A stretch of 64,000 nt of DNA, from the NCBI GenBank assembly GCA_029204225.1, contig MU832114.1:22675-86674 (forward strand), in the 5' to 3' direction. This document shows, piece by piece, positions 12,061 through 24,300 of the stretch (the stretch's first letter is position 1; every line of letters begins with the position of its first letter). The stretch comes from Diphasiastrum complanatum. Lineage: Eukaryota; Streptophyta; Lycopodiopsida; Lycopodiales; Lycopodiaceae. Below the pieces are notes generated by a model. The model was given only the letters and a program-made list of their open reading frames with translations, did not search any database and was not told the origin of the DNA. The position numbers and the translations under genes were made by a program.

Positions 12061-12420
12061 TGAAATGTGAGCCACATTGACTTGGCCTTGTCTTTTGATG
12101 AGACATTTTGCTTTGATGAGATCTTTGCATCTCAAGGTTGTAATGAAGTAATACTAGATGAGCATGAAGCCTTTCTTGATGACATATCTAGTATTCTCAA
12201 TAGTTTGAAATTGATTTTAAATCAAGTAGAAAATGTAGAAGTTAGATCCGTTGAATCTATCAATGATCCTAACTTCATTAGATGAAGAAGATGAAGTGTT
12301 ACTAGTAAGAGACATGATTAGAGCAATTGCAATAGAATGACTCTCACCTTATTTAACTGTGCTCTAATACCAACTGATGAGAATGGAGTGGAAGGTGGAA
12401 GAGAAGAAGCTAGGCTATCA
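12061..12420. other. Short unassigned interval between LTRs
   Basis: Contains a 72-codon open frame at 12067-12285 (acidic, with SFDETFCFDEIF) that I do not recognise, and a second GCTCTAATACCA word at 12361, about 60 bp from the primer site at 12421. Confidence 0.3.
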
Positions 12421-13298
12421 GCTCTAATACCACTTGTTCAAAATGAGACAGGAGGAAGAAATGGTGTGGAACAGCTCCCGAATCGATTTGTAGGATCGGT
12501 TAAAATGAATCCACCAAAGAGTGTTTGGAGTTATTGTCAATCAGTTTGAATTAGAAGATTCAATATGGAACAAAGAACAATGGTGCAAAACAATTGCGCT
12601 TGTTCCTCAAGCGTAGAGATAGTCGGTGTCTGATCAGATTTTGAGGAGTCAGAAACATCCATGATCTGTCAGACTGAGTGAACGAGCAAAGCAAGCAAAT
12701 AGAAAGATGTATTCAAATCACAAAACACAAACATGTATACTAAACACAGATGATAATGAAGTGTTGCTTGTATATTACATCAAAATGCTTGTAATGGAGC
12801 AAGAGCAACAATGTAAGTTACAACCTTAAATGGGACGTAACAAGGATGCTATATAACTTCCGTTCATATGACTTAGTTTGCATCACGGAGCATCTCTATC
12901 TGTTGATGCGAGTTGTAGCTGTATTTATACAGATCATCTTGGTAATTACAAGAAATGTACTTATCTAATCTACATTTACAAGACTAGTTTAGTTCTAAGT
13001 GTGTACTTGGTCGTGAGATAGTGTACAATGACGTCTGTACAAACGTACATCACTCAAATTTGAACTCCGCTTCAGGAGCGGTGAAAGAACGGTGTCCATT
13101 GCAATCATATGCAGACCGTAATCACAGTATTGCAGTTTGCTTGCGATGAGTGTGTAGTGGGTTTCTTTCCTTGCCTAACCTGAATCCAAGATCTAGTCAA
13201 TCTAGCATCAAAGAGACGGAGTTAGTTGTCACGCATAGGTTCGTTCCCATGAGAGCGATAACATAGTTCAGATTTCAACATGAATGGAGGATCTAACA
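12421..13298 (-). repeat. Copia LTR with primer site
   Basis: Minus strand: starts TGTTAGATCCTCC at 13298 and ends AACA at 12435, then (A)GTGGTATTAGAGC primer site at 12421-12434. Contains a TATA-like GTATAAATAC at 12921-12930. 864 bp; no partner found. Confidence 0.65.
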
Positions 13299-13299
13299 C

Positions 13300-13911
13300 T
13301 AACATCCATTAACACTAAGCATTAACACTACATTCATTAACCCTACTTCCATTAACCCTAAATCCACAACAATGATAGAAACTTACTCTTCTCTCTCTCC
13401 TTTTCTCTCTCACAAAAGCATAAGAAATAGCAATCCCAATAATGATCAAACCCAACAATTAGCAAATACAAAAGAAACATGAGAAATGGAGGAAAAGAGA
13501 GGAAGAGCAAGGACATTCATCAATCCATTTCTAAAGAGAACCAATCTGCTTTTATTGAAATGAGAAAATGGACATCAGGAGCAACTCGAGTTGGTCCCTT
13601 TTTATAGTAGAGAGGAGGACCCTGGCCTCTGAATCCTATTGGTCCAGTCTTGCCTCTCTTTTTATTCAAATTTGAAAAAGTGTGGAAACCATCAAAATTG
13701 GAGGGAAACCCAACTTTATTCACTAACTTGACATTTAGGCCCTACGACATTAAAAGTCCCGCAAAAAGGCCTAAAGTCCTTTATTAACTTTTAACTAATC
13801 AATCAAATAACTATGTGATCATTGGGTTGGACTTACACACGCAAGGTGCCAAATCCATCTCACTTATTAACTAGGGTTAGCGTTGCCTTGGGATCCGCAA
13901 ACCCTCCAATA
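13300..13911 (-). repeat. 3' LTR of a Ty3/gypsy element
   Basis: From about 13416 to 13911 it is a direct repeat of 21615-22099. On the minus strand it starts TATTGGAGGG (partner: TGTTGGAGGG) and is preceded by a polypurine tract reading TTTTGGTGGGGGAT at about 13916-13929. The outer end near 13.3 kb is uncertain; it abuts a copia LTR and a stretch of CATTAACACTA / CATTAACCCTA words. Confidence 0.75.
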
Positions 13912-13961
13912 GTATCCCCCACCAAAACTGGTGGCGGTCCCACGACACCTGCAATATGCAG

Positions 13962-15464
13962 TTATTGGGGACTTTTATTGGCTTCACGTCGAATCCTAAT
14001 TAAATGATACTGCACCTTCTCCATGAAGTCGAGGCGGGTAGTATTGAAATCCAGATTGTGTGACAGGAAACAACGGTGGGCTCTGACAATCCATTTGGAA
14101 GTTGTCCATGAGGTGAAGCGGGATTCCCAAGAGCCTCCCATCATAGCCGCACGAAAATAGAGATGAGCAATCGACAACTGATCTTTGATTTGCTATGAGG
14201 CCATTGGCTTATTTGGATCAAATGCCAGGGGAGGAAGGCAATCGTCCCATTTGGTTGCCACTGATGCGAACAGAGTTAGATCTTTAGCAAACATTGTCGA
14301 TTGTCGCATTGTTGGACCTGCAGAGTGGACATACTCTCTTTGATATGCTTGTAAAGCACGGTGGAAGTCCACTGAAATGGTCCAGCTGTAAGGCTGATGG
14401 ATGATTGGCCAATTGGACGTATGGATGGTGATTTTATCCATAGCCAACCCCAAATCTTTCCATTTATTTCTTTGCGGCATTGGCACGTAATAGGGATCTA
14501 CCCGCAACTGGCAAAGGTTGGCGACGTAACTCTTAATGAATTCTAAAGTTTTCTCAAAAATCGTGATTCTCCATGTCGGCTGCTCTCCCAGTGCAGGTAT
14601 TTTGTCCAACTCTTTGTCGGCCTCGATCTCGGAGGTCTTAAGTTTCAGAACCCATCCACCACGCGAGGACTCATACGGATGTTGCTTTAAGCAGGTCTGG
14701 ATCTGGTCCTCGACGCTGATGGGCCTTCTGAATAGAGGTCTTGTCCTTGATGAGGATGGAGCCGCTTGTACTGCTGGTATGGTTGGCGGTTGCTCTGCTA
14801 TATCTGGAGCTCCCCCCTGGTCCATGCTCGAATCAATCCATGTACCCATTGGTACAGCTTCTTGGTGCGAAGGGGAGAATTGCGGCATGACCGGGACATG
14901 GATTTGTGGTCCGGCTTCCAGCACTCGAACGGCTGCTTTCTCACAGGCGGTGATGGTCTCTTTTGCCTTTGCCAACTTGGTTGAAGCTGCTCCTTTGAAC
15001 CTATCAAAGCGGCCTTGGAATCCCTGAAGGGCCACTTTGTATGTCTCTACTTTGTTGAATAAATACGCAATCTTCGTCGGTGTGACCGGATGATCGGGTA
15101 TTTGCATTTGTAGATAGGCATCATGCTCAAGGGTGGTCGCATCCAATTCACCTTGAAGTCGTGTGCAATCTTGGTCGGCCATCTGTAATTGCCCCTTCAG
15201 CAGCTGCACCTGTTGCTTGGCATCTTGCACTGCCTTATCTACCTGATCTTGTGTGGTTGTCAGGGCGTTTTGCAGGGAGCTGATGTAATTTTCCAAGTGA
15301 TGCGCTTGTTGCTGGGCCAACTTCTTTTCGCTTTCAGTTTTATCTGCATGTTGTTTGGCTATCTTCAACTCTCGATCCAGCTGGACAATTTTCTGGCTGA
15401 TCAGAGTGTTTTCGGATTCTAGATCAGAGATTCTCTGCTCCATTTCCTTCTTCATATCCAGCAA
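13962..15464 (-). pseudogene. Gypsy extra ORF, C-terminal part (coiled coil)
   Basis: Minus-strand frame of 423 codons (15464-14193). It opens with a long heptad-rich coiled coil (MKKEMEQRISDLESEN..., about residues 1-110), followed by a Pro/Gln-rich linker and a Trp-rich C-terminal part. A TAG at 14193-14195 is the only break before the same frame runs on to 13962 (SIAHLYFRAAMMGG...), so it was once longer. The position between integrase and the 3' LTR is where Athila/Tat elements carry env-like or other extra ORFs. I recognise no catalytic motif. It was probably joined to the 15664-17043 frame. Confidence 0.6.
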
Positions 15465-15663
15465 GACTGGATCACTTGCCCAAGGCTTGAAACCAACCCT
15501 AGAGCATCACCAGAATCGACGGTCGTGGCAGTGGCAGCAGCAGGAGGACCTGATGGTACTGTCCTTGGTTGCCATGGAATAGGTGCCACGATCTCTTCTT
15601 CTTAAAAAATATCCTCCTCTTCAAACCCTTCAGGCACTGTGGCGTCAAACTATTTTGGTGATT

Positions 15664-17043
15664 TTACAGTTGTGTCGACCCGAAGTGTGGCTGGGCTACC
15701 TTGTGTGTGGGGTTGCTAGCTGGCATCTTTGACACCAATAGTAAATTCATGGATATGTCCGAATCCTCTTCCAGGAGATTGGGGTTCAAAGGGCGCGCTG
15801 GGCACTGGGGCATTTCAAAGATTTCGGTGGCCCCAAGGGGGTCGGAATCATCGAACATATCCATAAAGAACTGTGTGTTGGGTGAGGTGGCTTCGGTGTG
15901 CGGGGGTGAGGCGGCCTGGGCAGCTATGATGGGAATGGTAGGCCCAATGGTCACAGACTGTCCTTGTATGGGAGCAGAGGCGAGGGAAGCATCAGAGGCT
16001 AGGGGGATGGGAAGTTCAGTGTGAACAGCAACAGGGGGTGAAAGAGCAACTGACGAGGTATGCCTAGTGCGACGTCGTGACACGGAAGACGAGTCAGGAA
16101 TTACGATCTCGCTGCGTGGACAACAATGACTATGAGAGCTTGAGGCCTGATGGGATGATTCTGCCGGTGCTTCTTCGTAAACCGAAAGCACAGAATCCAG
16201 GTAGAAGCCATGGATTATGTTTTCTAAGTGAGAAGCAGCTAAGAGGGACAATAAAGAGCCAGCAGCGAACTGCTGCTTAGTATTGGCCTTAATAGCTCGC
16301 TTGAGCTCACCGGAAACAGTCTTGAGCCAATTATATGGTTCAAGAAGGGCTTTGGCCAACTTAGTGTGGGATTCCACTATCTTGTGAAGGATTTGAGATG
16401 TGATGCGGTCTTTCCTGAGGTTGGCAACCATCAGGAAATTATTCAATATCTGGACAACTGCGTGGATGGAAGGCTCAGTGATGGCTTCCAAAAGGTAGCC
16501 ATCATTGGTCCAGTGCAGATCATTGGTGAGGTCAATAAATGGCTTGATGGCCTGTTTGGCGTGCTTGTGATTAGGTGAGGCCTGCGTACCAGATGATATT
16601 CCTATAGCTGCAAGTGCGGCTTCAGTGACGCACACTTTGTGTGTGGCTCCCTGGAAAGTGATATAAAATTTGGATTTCTCTTCCTTCCACGTACTCAAGG
16701 TAAGAGTGATGAAATCCATATTGATGCGACCCGAAAAGGCTCTCTCATAAATAGCCATTGCAGTGAGCAGAGGCTCCGCAAGGGTCATCCACTGAGTGAC
16801 CATGCTTGTGCTAGGAAGAATCAGGATGCTCGTTGCAGGTGGGACATCATGATGGATAGTATAGCGGGAAGACTGGGAAGTATCGGTAGAAGACATGATG
16901 ATCAGAAGGGAATTATAAACACGTGAAAGTGTATCAGAAGGCAATGCAGAAAATTTGGAAGGCTTTGGTCGCAAGAGCTTTGCTAGCACAAGTGAGAAAT
17001 GAATCAAATTCAGCCAACTTATAGGTGAATTTGGTGGGTCCAT
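15664..17043 (-). pseudogene. Gypsy extra ORF, N-terminal part
   Basis: Minus-strand open frame of 459 codons between the integrase C-terminus and the coiled-coil frame. The first ~300 residues look globular and helical; the last ~150 are Ser/Pro/Ala-rich and low complexity. Between 15663 and 15465 the reading continues (PEGFEEEDIF..., with one stop) in another frame into the coiled-coil part, so both are probably one broken ~1000-codon gene. There is no clear membrane anchor to support an envelope role. Function unknown; not gag, since it lies after pol. Confidence 0.6.
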
Positions 17044-17690
17044 TACACTGAATAGTAGTTTGGCTTATCAGTTCTGAACAAAAATTTGCAGTACTGTAAA
17101 AATAGGCTATAAAAATGTCGGCGAAGGTTTCTACGGATCTGAACCTATCAAGCAAATGTTTTCCAGGGCTGGCGAAGGATGAACCTTCGCCCAGGAGGGT
17201 TCTTTGCCTAGGTACTGTCACAAATGTATTTTTTCACAATCTGAACCTATGGACAACCTAATTTTGACATTTTAAGATCATCTAGCAGGTCGACGAAGGT
17301 TCATAATGAGGTTATGATGCTCGGCGAAGGTTCTCAAAATGACATATCACTGAACATTCGTCTGTCTCAAAAATTGGATTTTCTCTTGTCAGGAACCTTC
17401 GCCCACCTCAATTTAGATAAATCAACGGTGGATGTACAATCTGAGAGCTCAGCGAAGGTTTCTAATACTGTATTGGCCAAATCTGTCCAAATCAGTGATT
17501 TTCTAAGTCATTGTCCATAAAAAATAATGTGCTTCCTTTTCCTTATGCTGATGACTTCCTGGCTTTTGCTCATTAGTCTTTCCTTATTTTTTTGCATTTT
17601 TTTTTAATTGTCTTTTTCCAAAAAAAACTCAGCAAATAAAATATTGAAAACAAAAAATTGAAAAACAAATAAAATTAAAAAATATATCGA
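17044..17690 (-). other. Non-coding spacer with repeated CGAAGGTT words
   Basis: Between integrase and the extra ORF. The word GCGAAGGTT or its complement occurs about eight times between 17115 and 17465, in both orientations, including a small palindrome at about 17170-17192. AT-rich from 17520 to 17690. Confidence 0.5.
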
Positions 17691-17692
17691 GA

Positions 17693-18620
17693 TCAGGCTT
17701 GCTGAACTGGCGGAGCAGACTGCCAAAACTTGCATAATCGGCTGCCATTTACCGGAGTATCAAATCGTTTTCCATCCAAGTGCTCAAGAATTAGTGCACC
17801 ATAGTTCATGATTTCCTTCACTTTATACGGGCCTTCCCCGGTAAACTTCAACTTACCCTTGATCAGCTTGGTTTTGTACATCAATGCAAGATCTCCTGCT
17901 TTCAGATCTTTCTTATGCAAACAACGATTGTGCCATGCCTTGCGGCGGCCTTTCTCTGCCGCTAAGGCACGAACTGTCATCAATTAGGTTTCACATAATT
18001 TGTGCAATGCTTCATGATGGAGTTGTAAGGACATATCATCATTTAAGCGTTCCGTTGTTGCTACGCGTAAATATGGGATTAAAAATTCAATTGGCATAAC
18101 AGCATCTTGACCATAAACTAGTTGAAAAGGTGTTTGATTTGTACTATTTTTGTAAGCGGTTCTGAATGCCCATAATGTTGCATACAGTTTATGTTCCCAA
18201 TCAGACCGACTTGCTTCAACTGTCTTTGTCATAATGGTGCAGAGAATCTTATTAGAAGATTCAGCTTGGCCATTTCCTCTGGGATAATAGGGAGTACTAA
18301 ATCTGTGTATAACGAAAAAATCTTCCACTAAACACTTTATTGTTTGACTAAATAAAGTGTGTACCCCAGTCACTGACAATTTCGATCGGACATCCAAATC
18401 TGATTATAATATTTTCATATAGAAACTTGGCCGTAGATTTTGCATCAGCCACTTTGACAGCTTTGGCTTCAACCCACTTGGTCATATAATCAGTTGCGAC
18501 GATAATGTATCGGGCCTGAGATCCTTGCGCGGCAGGATGAATAGGACCAACATAATCTAGTCCCCATTTTTCACACGGTGCTTGCGATAAAACCGGATGT
18601 AAGGGTTCAAAATTCTGTCA
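17693..18620 (-). pseudogene. Gypsy integrase core and C-terminus
   Basis: Minus strand. Core pieces: PCEKWGLDYVGPIHPAAQ just below 18600, VATDYMTKWVEA, then 18397-17984 with SVTGVHTLFSQ, TPYYPRGNGQAESSNK and GQDAVMPIEF. The C-terminal piece at 17983-17693 has LKAGDLALMYKTK, GEGPYKVKEI and DGKRFDTPVNGSRLC. Stops and frameshifts separate the pieces, e.g. at about 18350 and 17984. No chromodomain is visible, as expected for Tat/Athila-type elements. Confidence 0.88.
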
Positions 18621-19115
18621 AGTAGGCCGTCGTGCTCGCTGGAAAACATCACATGTCTGAATAAAATTTTCTGTGTCCTTATGAAGCGTAGGCCACCAAC
18701 AACTGGATTGCAAAAGTTTGCGAACAGTAATATCTGTAGAGAAGTGTCCTCCACCCATGTCATCATGTGAAAACATGATTAGATCTGGTACTTTATGTTG
18801 TAAAACACATCTTCGTAAAATATTATCTGATCCACGACGATACAATTGTCCTACAATTAATTGATAAGGTTGAGCCTTATGAATCAATTGTCTTTTCTGT
18901 ACTTTTGTCAAAGAGTCATTCGGTTGTCCTAGCATCAGGTACTCAACAATATCCGTCGCCCACTCAGGTACTGCTTCAACATAGAACAATGCAGCATCTG
19001 GCAGTTCATCATCCACATCAGTATTAACTGGTGCGGATTCAATTCGCGAAACGTGATCGGCTAGATAATGTTGCTTTCCCTTTCTAACCACAATTCGAAA
19101 GTCAAATTCAGTCAA
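18618..19115 (-). pseudogene. Gypsy RNase H end and integrase HHCC zinc domain
   Basis: 165-codon open frame. It starts with the RNase H end EFDFRIVVRKGKQHYLADHVSRI. Further on it has the integrase H-H-C-C domain: HDDMGGGHF, LLQSSCWWPTL and FIQTCDVFQRA. One stop separates it from the integrase core. Confidence 0.88.
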
Positions 19116-20581
19116 TAATAATAATCATCTTGCAATACGTCCAGTATTACACGTCTTGTTTACCAAGTAAAGTAACGGTGGATGATCCGTATAAAATGCA
19201 AAGTGCGTTTCCATGACGTAGTGACAAAATTTTCGAACAGAAAAAATCATGGCTAGCGTTTCGCGTTTTATTGTTGAATGATTCTTCTCTGGATCTGTAA
19301 GTTGTTTGCTTGCATGGGATAATCCTTCTTATAGTCACCTGGCTGCGTCAAAACTGATCCAATGGCGTATTTTGAGGCATCCATATGAACATGAAACTCT
19401 AATGTCCAATCTGGAGAACGCAGTATTGGTGCTGAAGATAATGTTTTTTTTTAACTTTTCAAAGGCTTCTAACGCCTCTATTGTCCAAATAGGAACAATA
19501 GTTAGTTTGTATATAGGTCGTGTTAAATCCGCAAAGAAGATAATAAAAATTTGATAGTAGTTCGCATGACTCATAAACACATAAACTCCTCGAATTGTTG
19601 CTGGCGGTGGCAATTCCACAATAACTTTGATCTTAGAATAATCGGTGGCAATACCATGTCTTGATATCAGATGTCCAAGCACAACTCCGTGCGAAACCCA
19701 TATCTGGCATTTTTTTGGATTTAGAGAAATCTGATATTTGCGGCATCTTTCAAATACTTTCTCCAATCGATCCAGGTGGTTTGTATCTATACTATGACTT
19801 CCCAAGTCGTCCAAGTAAATTTCAAGGAATTAAAAGCAAATTGCATTACTCTTTGGAATGAACTTGGTGTAGTACAGAATCTAAACAACATTACTTTGTA
19901 AGCATAGGTGCCCCATTCTGTTGCAAAAGCAGTTTTATGGCGATCGGCAGGTGCAATTTTAACCTGGTTGTAACCACTAAATCCATCCAGGAAACTATAA
20001 GCTTCTGCTCCAGCAAGGCGATCCAAAATGCTTTTAGTAAAAGGTAACGAAAAGTGATCCTTCTGTGTCACTTTATTCAATGCTTTGAGATTCACACAGA
20101 TTCACAATTTTTCATTTTTCTTAGGAACAATGACAATCGGTGAAATCCATTCTGTATGCTCGATCTCATAAATGAAATCGACGTCAAGTAATCTCTAAAG
20201 TTCTTTCTTTATCATATCTGCCACATTAGGATTACAGCGATAGAAGTTTGTAACCTTTGGTACTGCATCAGGTACTAAAGGTATGGTATGTTCAATCACT
20301 GATCTCAGAATACCCTTCAAATCTTGATAATTCCATGCAAAGCAATCTTGATACTTAATAAGTAACAAACGGAGTGCTTGATACTGTTCAGGAGTAAGTT
20401 GTGATCCCACTTGTACAATCTTTTTCGGTTCTCCTGGTTCAGCAAGATTTATTGGTTGCGTCCTAGCTGGGCCATCGTAAACCTCTCTAGATTTTGACAT
20501 GTGTTTTTCAGGTTCACGATGTGCTTTAGGTAACATAATAACAATATCATCCAGTGTATAACGTTTAAAATGCTCTGGCAT
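19116..20581 (-). pseudogene. Gypsy reverse transcriptase / RNase H
   Basis: Minus strand in three frames. 20581-20195: pre-RT and RT start, with CFAWNYQDLKGI. 20095-19787: FSLPFTKSILDRLAG, YSFLDGFSGYNQV, KTAFATEWGTYAY. 19814-19335: LDDLGSHS after the palm strand, then LSLNPKKC-like and GHLISRHGIATD. The catalytic centre reads Y/TWTTW-LDDL across a frameshift near 19810. Below 19335 the RNase H core is broken. Similar to Athila/Tat-type RT. Confidence 0.88.
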
Positions 20582-20611
20582 ATCATGCTGGACTACATTT
20601 GCCTGTTCTTT

Positions 20612-21412
20612 TCAGAAAGGACTTGTCTTGGATCTTCGTTTAGCCTTCTTAGCAGGAATTGATCGTGGAGGTGATGACTTTCGGAATGATAAATCTTTCT
20701 TCACAGGTGAAGACTTCCTAGACGATGATGTCTTGCTGGAAATCTGACTTGAAGGATCATTCTTGACTTTTCCTTTGTCTTTATCCAATAGAGGTGGCAC
20801 TTCCTTTGAATTGATCTTCTGAGGGGGATTTTCCCATTTCAAGACCGTATTATAGTGTTGCTTAGCTTGTTTCTTTGTTATCGAACCTGTGATCCTGCCT
20901 CCCTTCAATATAACTGCTTTGGGCGGTTTGATTGTTGGTTCATCAGGAACATTACGCACTCCAAATCTGGTCGGATCCATGTGATTTAGAATCTGTTCAT
21001 CCGTAAGTTCTGCATTGCCATCATAAGTTAAGACATGGCTCACTGGTATCAGATCATCCTCAATTGGATCTGGTATAGGTTCCGTTGATATCCAGGCTAC
21101 ATTCAACACATTTAGTAGAAACGTGATTGGTGTATCCAAAGTTCGATCTAATAAGGAAATCTCGCTCAACTCTGATTGAATATCTTGTTGACACATATAT
21201 CCTGTTGTACAATCAATTGTTGCAAGAGCTTCATTCCAATTGACAGTATCCGTTTGAGAATTGTAGTGAACTCCCAAATTGCTCTGGTCGATTACAAGTG
21301 TGATTCGTTGTTGCTGAATCGTCATCTGCTTTTTGAACCACTGGTTTGATAGTCCAAGTCGTAGGATCAACTTTAACTGCACGTTCACGATTTTCAAAAG
21401 TGATTTTTCCAC
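20612..21412 (-). pseudogene. Gypsy protease-RT linker region
   Basis: 266-codon open frame between protease and RT. No catalytic motif. The C-terminal 90 residues are Lys/Ser-rich (KTSSSRKSSPVKKD). Weakly conserved linker regions of this kind are usual in long Tat/Athila polyproteins. Confidence 0.55.
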
Positions 21413-21424
21413 CCCAATTATGAA

Positions 21425-21614
21425 CTACTTGCGCAACTCATAACCATGGACGTCCTAATAGAACTCAGTAGACATTTGGTGCTTCTGGTAAGTCCATCAC
21501 GACAAAAGTAATGACGAACTGTACTCCTGCAATCTTGACAGGTATATCTTCCACCATTCCTCGTGGACGAACTGTCGTTTGATCCACTAGCTTAATAGCA
21601 AAAGTAGCAGGCTT
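21425..21614 (-). pseudogene. Gypsy protease fragment, fused to a truncated LTR
   Basis: Minus strand: FAIKLVDQTTVRPRGMVED, VKIAGVQFVITFVVMD, then YWVLLGRPWL, matching the C-terminal half of gypsy protease. The Asp-Ser/Thr-Gly active site is missing because the sequence switches to LTR at about 21615. All of gag, the primer site and the LTR end are therefore deleted. Confidence 0.8.
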
Positions 21615-22099
21615 AAAGCATAAGAAATAGCAATCCCAATAATGATCAAACCCAACAATTAGCAATTACAAAGGAAACATGAGAAATGGAGGAAAAGAGA
21701 GGAAGAGCAAGGACATTCATCAATCCATTTCTAAAGAGAACCAATCTGCTTTTATTGAAATGAGGAAATGAACATCGAGAGCAACTCGAGTTGGTCCCTT
21801 TTTATAGTAGAGAGGAGGACCCTGGCCTCTGAATCCTATTGGTCCAGTCTTGCCTCTCTTTTTATTCAAATTTAAAAAAGTGTGGGAATCATCAAAATCC
21901 AACTTTATTCACTAACTTGACATCTAGGCCCTGCGACATTAAAAGTCCCGCAAAAAGGCCTAAAGTCCTTTATTAACTTTTAACTAATCAATCAAATAAC
22001 TATGTGATCATTGGGTTGGACTTACACACGCAGTGTGCCAAATCCCTCTCACTTATTAACTAGGGTTAGGGTTGCCTTGGGATCCGAAACCCTCCAACA
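21615..22099 (-). repeat. Truncated 5' LTR of the Ty3/gypsy element
   Basis: Direct repeat of 13416-13911 with few differences. On the minus strand it starts TGTTGGAGGG at 22099. Its 3' end is cut off at the protease fragment. Confidence 0.82.
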
Positions 22100-24300
22100 G
22101 AGTGGTTTTCATTTATAACTGCAACGTTGACCCCTGCGGCACCTGGGCGGTTCCCGATGGTAGCCTAGACTATTTGTTGGTTGTTGTTGATAGCCGCAGT
22201 ATTGACTTTTGCGATGCCTTGGTGAATCCGGATGGTCAGTCCCTAAGACGGTTTCTTGCGGTAGCTTTGGTCATCGTTTATAATCGTAACGTTGATATTG
22301 CGGAAGTTCGCCGGTCCTTGCTTGCTAAACTTACCTTTGTATTTCTGTAGACTTTGCAGAAATAGTTCATTTATGCAGACTACCGAAAATGACAGATTTT
22401 GTTGAAGTTGTTGAAGATGGCCATGTCTTCAATGTCATGCAAATAATGTGGATTTGACATTCGAATGTAAAGAGAATGGGATTGGTTACCCTTTATGCTT
22501 TGATCCATGGATGAAGATTAGTCGGCCGAATCATTCTTCAAATGATTCAGCCGTCTAAGTTCAAGGAGGAAACTGTGAGCTTAATTTCCAACAAAGTTGT
22601 GGTCATAATAAGAAAACTTAGCTGTAAAATAGAATGCTTTGTCATTTCTTCATGCCTCGAAAAATGATATATAATGGCCAATTGAGAAGTTATGACAAGA
22701 TCTAAGATTTTTGCAATTGTGAAGTTACATGCATGTAAATTGCAAGCAAGCTATGAAGGAAAGTTGTAGATGCACTTTGTGCATTTTATGTGCACAACTA
22801 CACATGCAAAAGCAATGCATGGTTTTATAGTGGGACCAACATTTTAAAATTCTTCTCACTTAATAAAGCAAGCCTTCAAATTATAGGGACTTCTTGTGAA
22901 GTTGACGGATAAGCGTGGCATTTTACAATTCATTTGTTAATAGCATTAGATTATGCAAAGAATCCATTTCTCAAAAATTTATGTGGCTACTAATAGATTC
23001 AAATGATCATGTGATTCACAAGACCGTAAGATAAATGTAAACCACAAGAAAGTTGTATGTAGGCCTAATATGACTTTTAAAGTCCGTAAAACTTTTGAAA
23101 AGCATATTATGGCCCATAAATAGTATGTGAATAAGTTGAAAGAGAATGGTTCAGTTTATAGAAAGTCAAAAGTTGTGGGCCATAAGACAAAAATTCAGTT
23201 TCAAATATAATGCTTTGCAAATTCTTTATCCCTTAAAAAGGAAATTTTGATTGACCTTTAGGCATGGGAGACAATCTTTCTAGTGACCTTTCGATTGTAA
23301 GATGTGTGTTATAAACATCTTTTGCCATCATTTTCTATGATACATTAGTCTATGAATCAATGCAATAACAACTTTGAATAGGCATGTAACTTTATGTTTG
23401 TCAACTTTTATAGCTTATCGAGTTGGAGGAGATACTTTTTCATTGGATCTTCATTATAGTCCAAAAGGATTAGAGAATCCTCTACCAATTCAACAAGAAT
23501 TCAATTATGGGTAATGGTCTCACCATAAGTTTAAGATTATTTTGCTCTATGCTAAGGTCATAAAATCATTTTCCAGTACATAAATGTTCTCAAACAACAT
23601 GAAATCCACATGATCTTTGCCTTGTGTACCTTTGATATACAAGGCAAAAAAAAACTAGGTGATGATATTTTACGAGAAGCTTTGCCTTGTATACCTTTAC
23701 TATACAAGGCAAAAAACAAAACTAGGTGATGATATATGAAGAGAAGCTTTGCCATAATTAGGCCATTCAAATAGTTGAAAAATAGAAAGACAAATAAAAA
23801 ATTTCATTTTGATGTTGAAACTCACCCAAGAGTGACACCTTAGCTTTTAGCATATCATCACAATAGTTTACCCCTATGCCAGCAAAGCTTACAAGTGATT
23901 GGAAAGCTCATCAACACCTTTGCCAATAATTGAAAGAGAAGTGATTTGAAAGCTCATCGCTAGTTTGCCAATCATTGAATTCAAAAGGATTCAAAATACA
24001 ACGAGGTGATTGATGTATCAAAAGAAGATTTGCCTTCTTATCTTTTAGCAAATCGTCACAATAGCTTACTGCTATGGCATAGGTCTCAGTTATCGCAAAC
24101 TAAAAGCCTAGCCTCGTTTCTATTTAAGCTCACTCGAAAACAAAGATTTTTTATTGTGTAACATAAGAGATGAAGCACAAGATTATCATTGTATTTCATA
24201 AGAGATGAAGCACAAGATTATCACTATGTAACATAAGAGATGAAGGAGAGTGCAAGAGGCCATGGTCCTTCAATAGTTGACTTATCTATACATATATTTA
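22100..24300. other. AT-rich intergenic stretch with small local repeats
   Basis: A 92-codon open frame at 22072-22350 starts inside the LTR and is not recognised. 23615-23747 holds two ~66-bp copies, each with a CCTTGTATACC...TATACAAGG inverted pair. 24150-24250 has three ~33-bp units containing CATAAGAGATGAAG. No protein motif was recognised. Confidence 0.5.

Noticed and set aside
13300-13380. CATTAACCCTA words as interstitial telomere repeat
   Set aside because: Does not match TTTAGGG repeats in tandem; it lies at an LTR edge and is too irregular.
14536-15027. 163-codon plus-strand open frame
   Set aside because: Shadow of the minus-strand gypsy extra ORF; no motif.
22072-22350. 92-codon open frame next to the gypsy 5' LTR
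   Set aside because: Starts within the LTR, no motif, length expected by chance.
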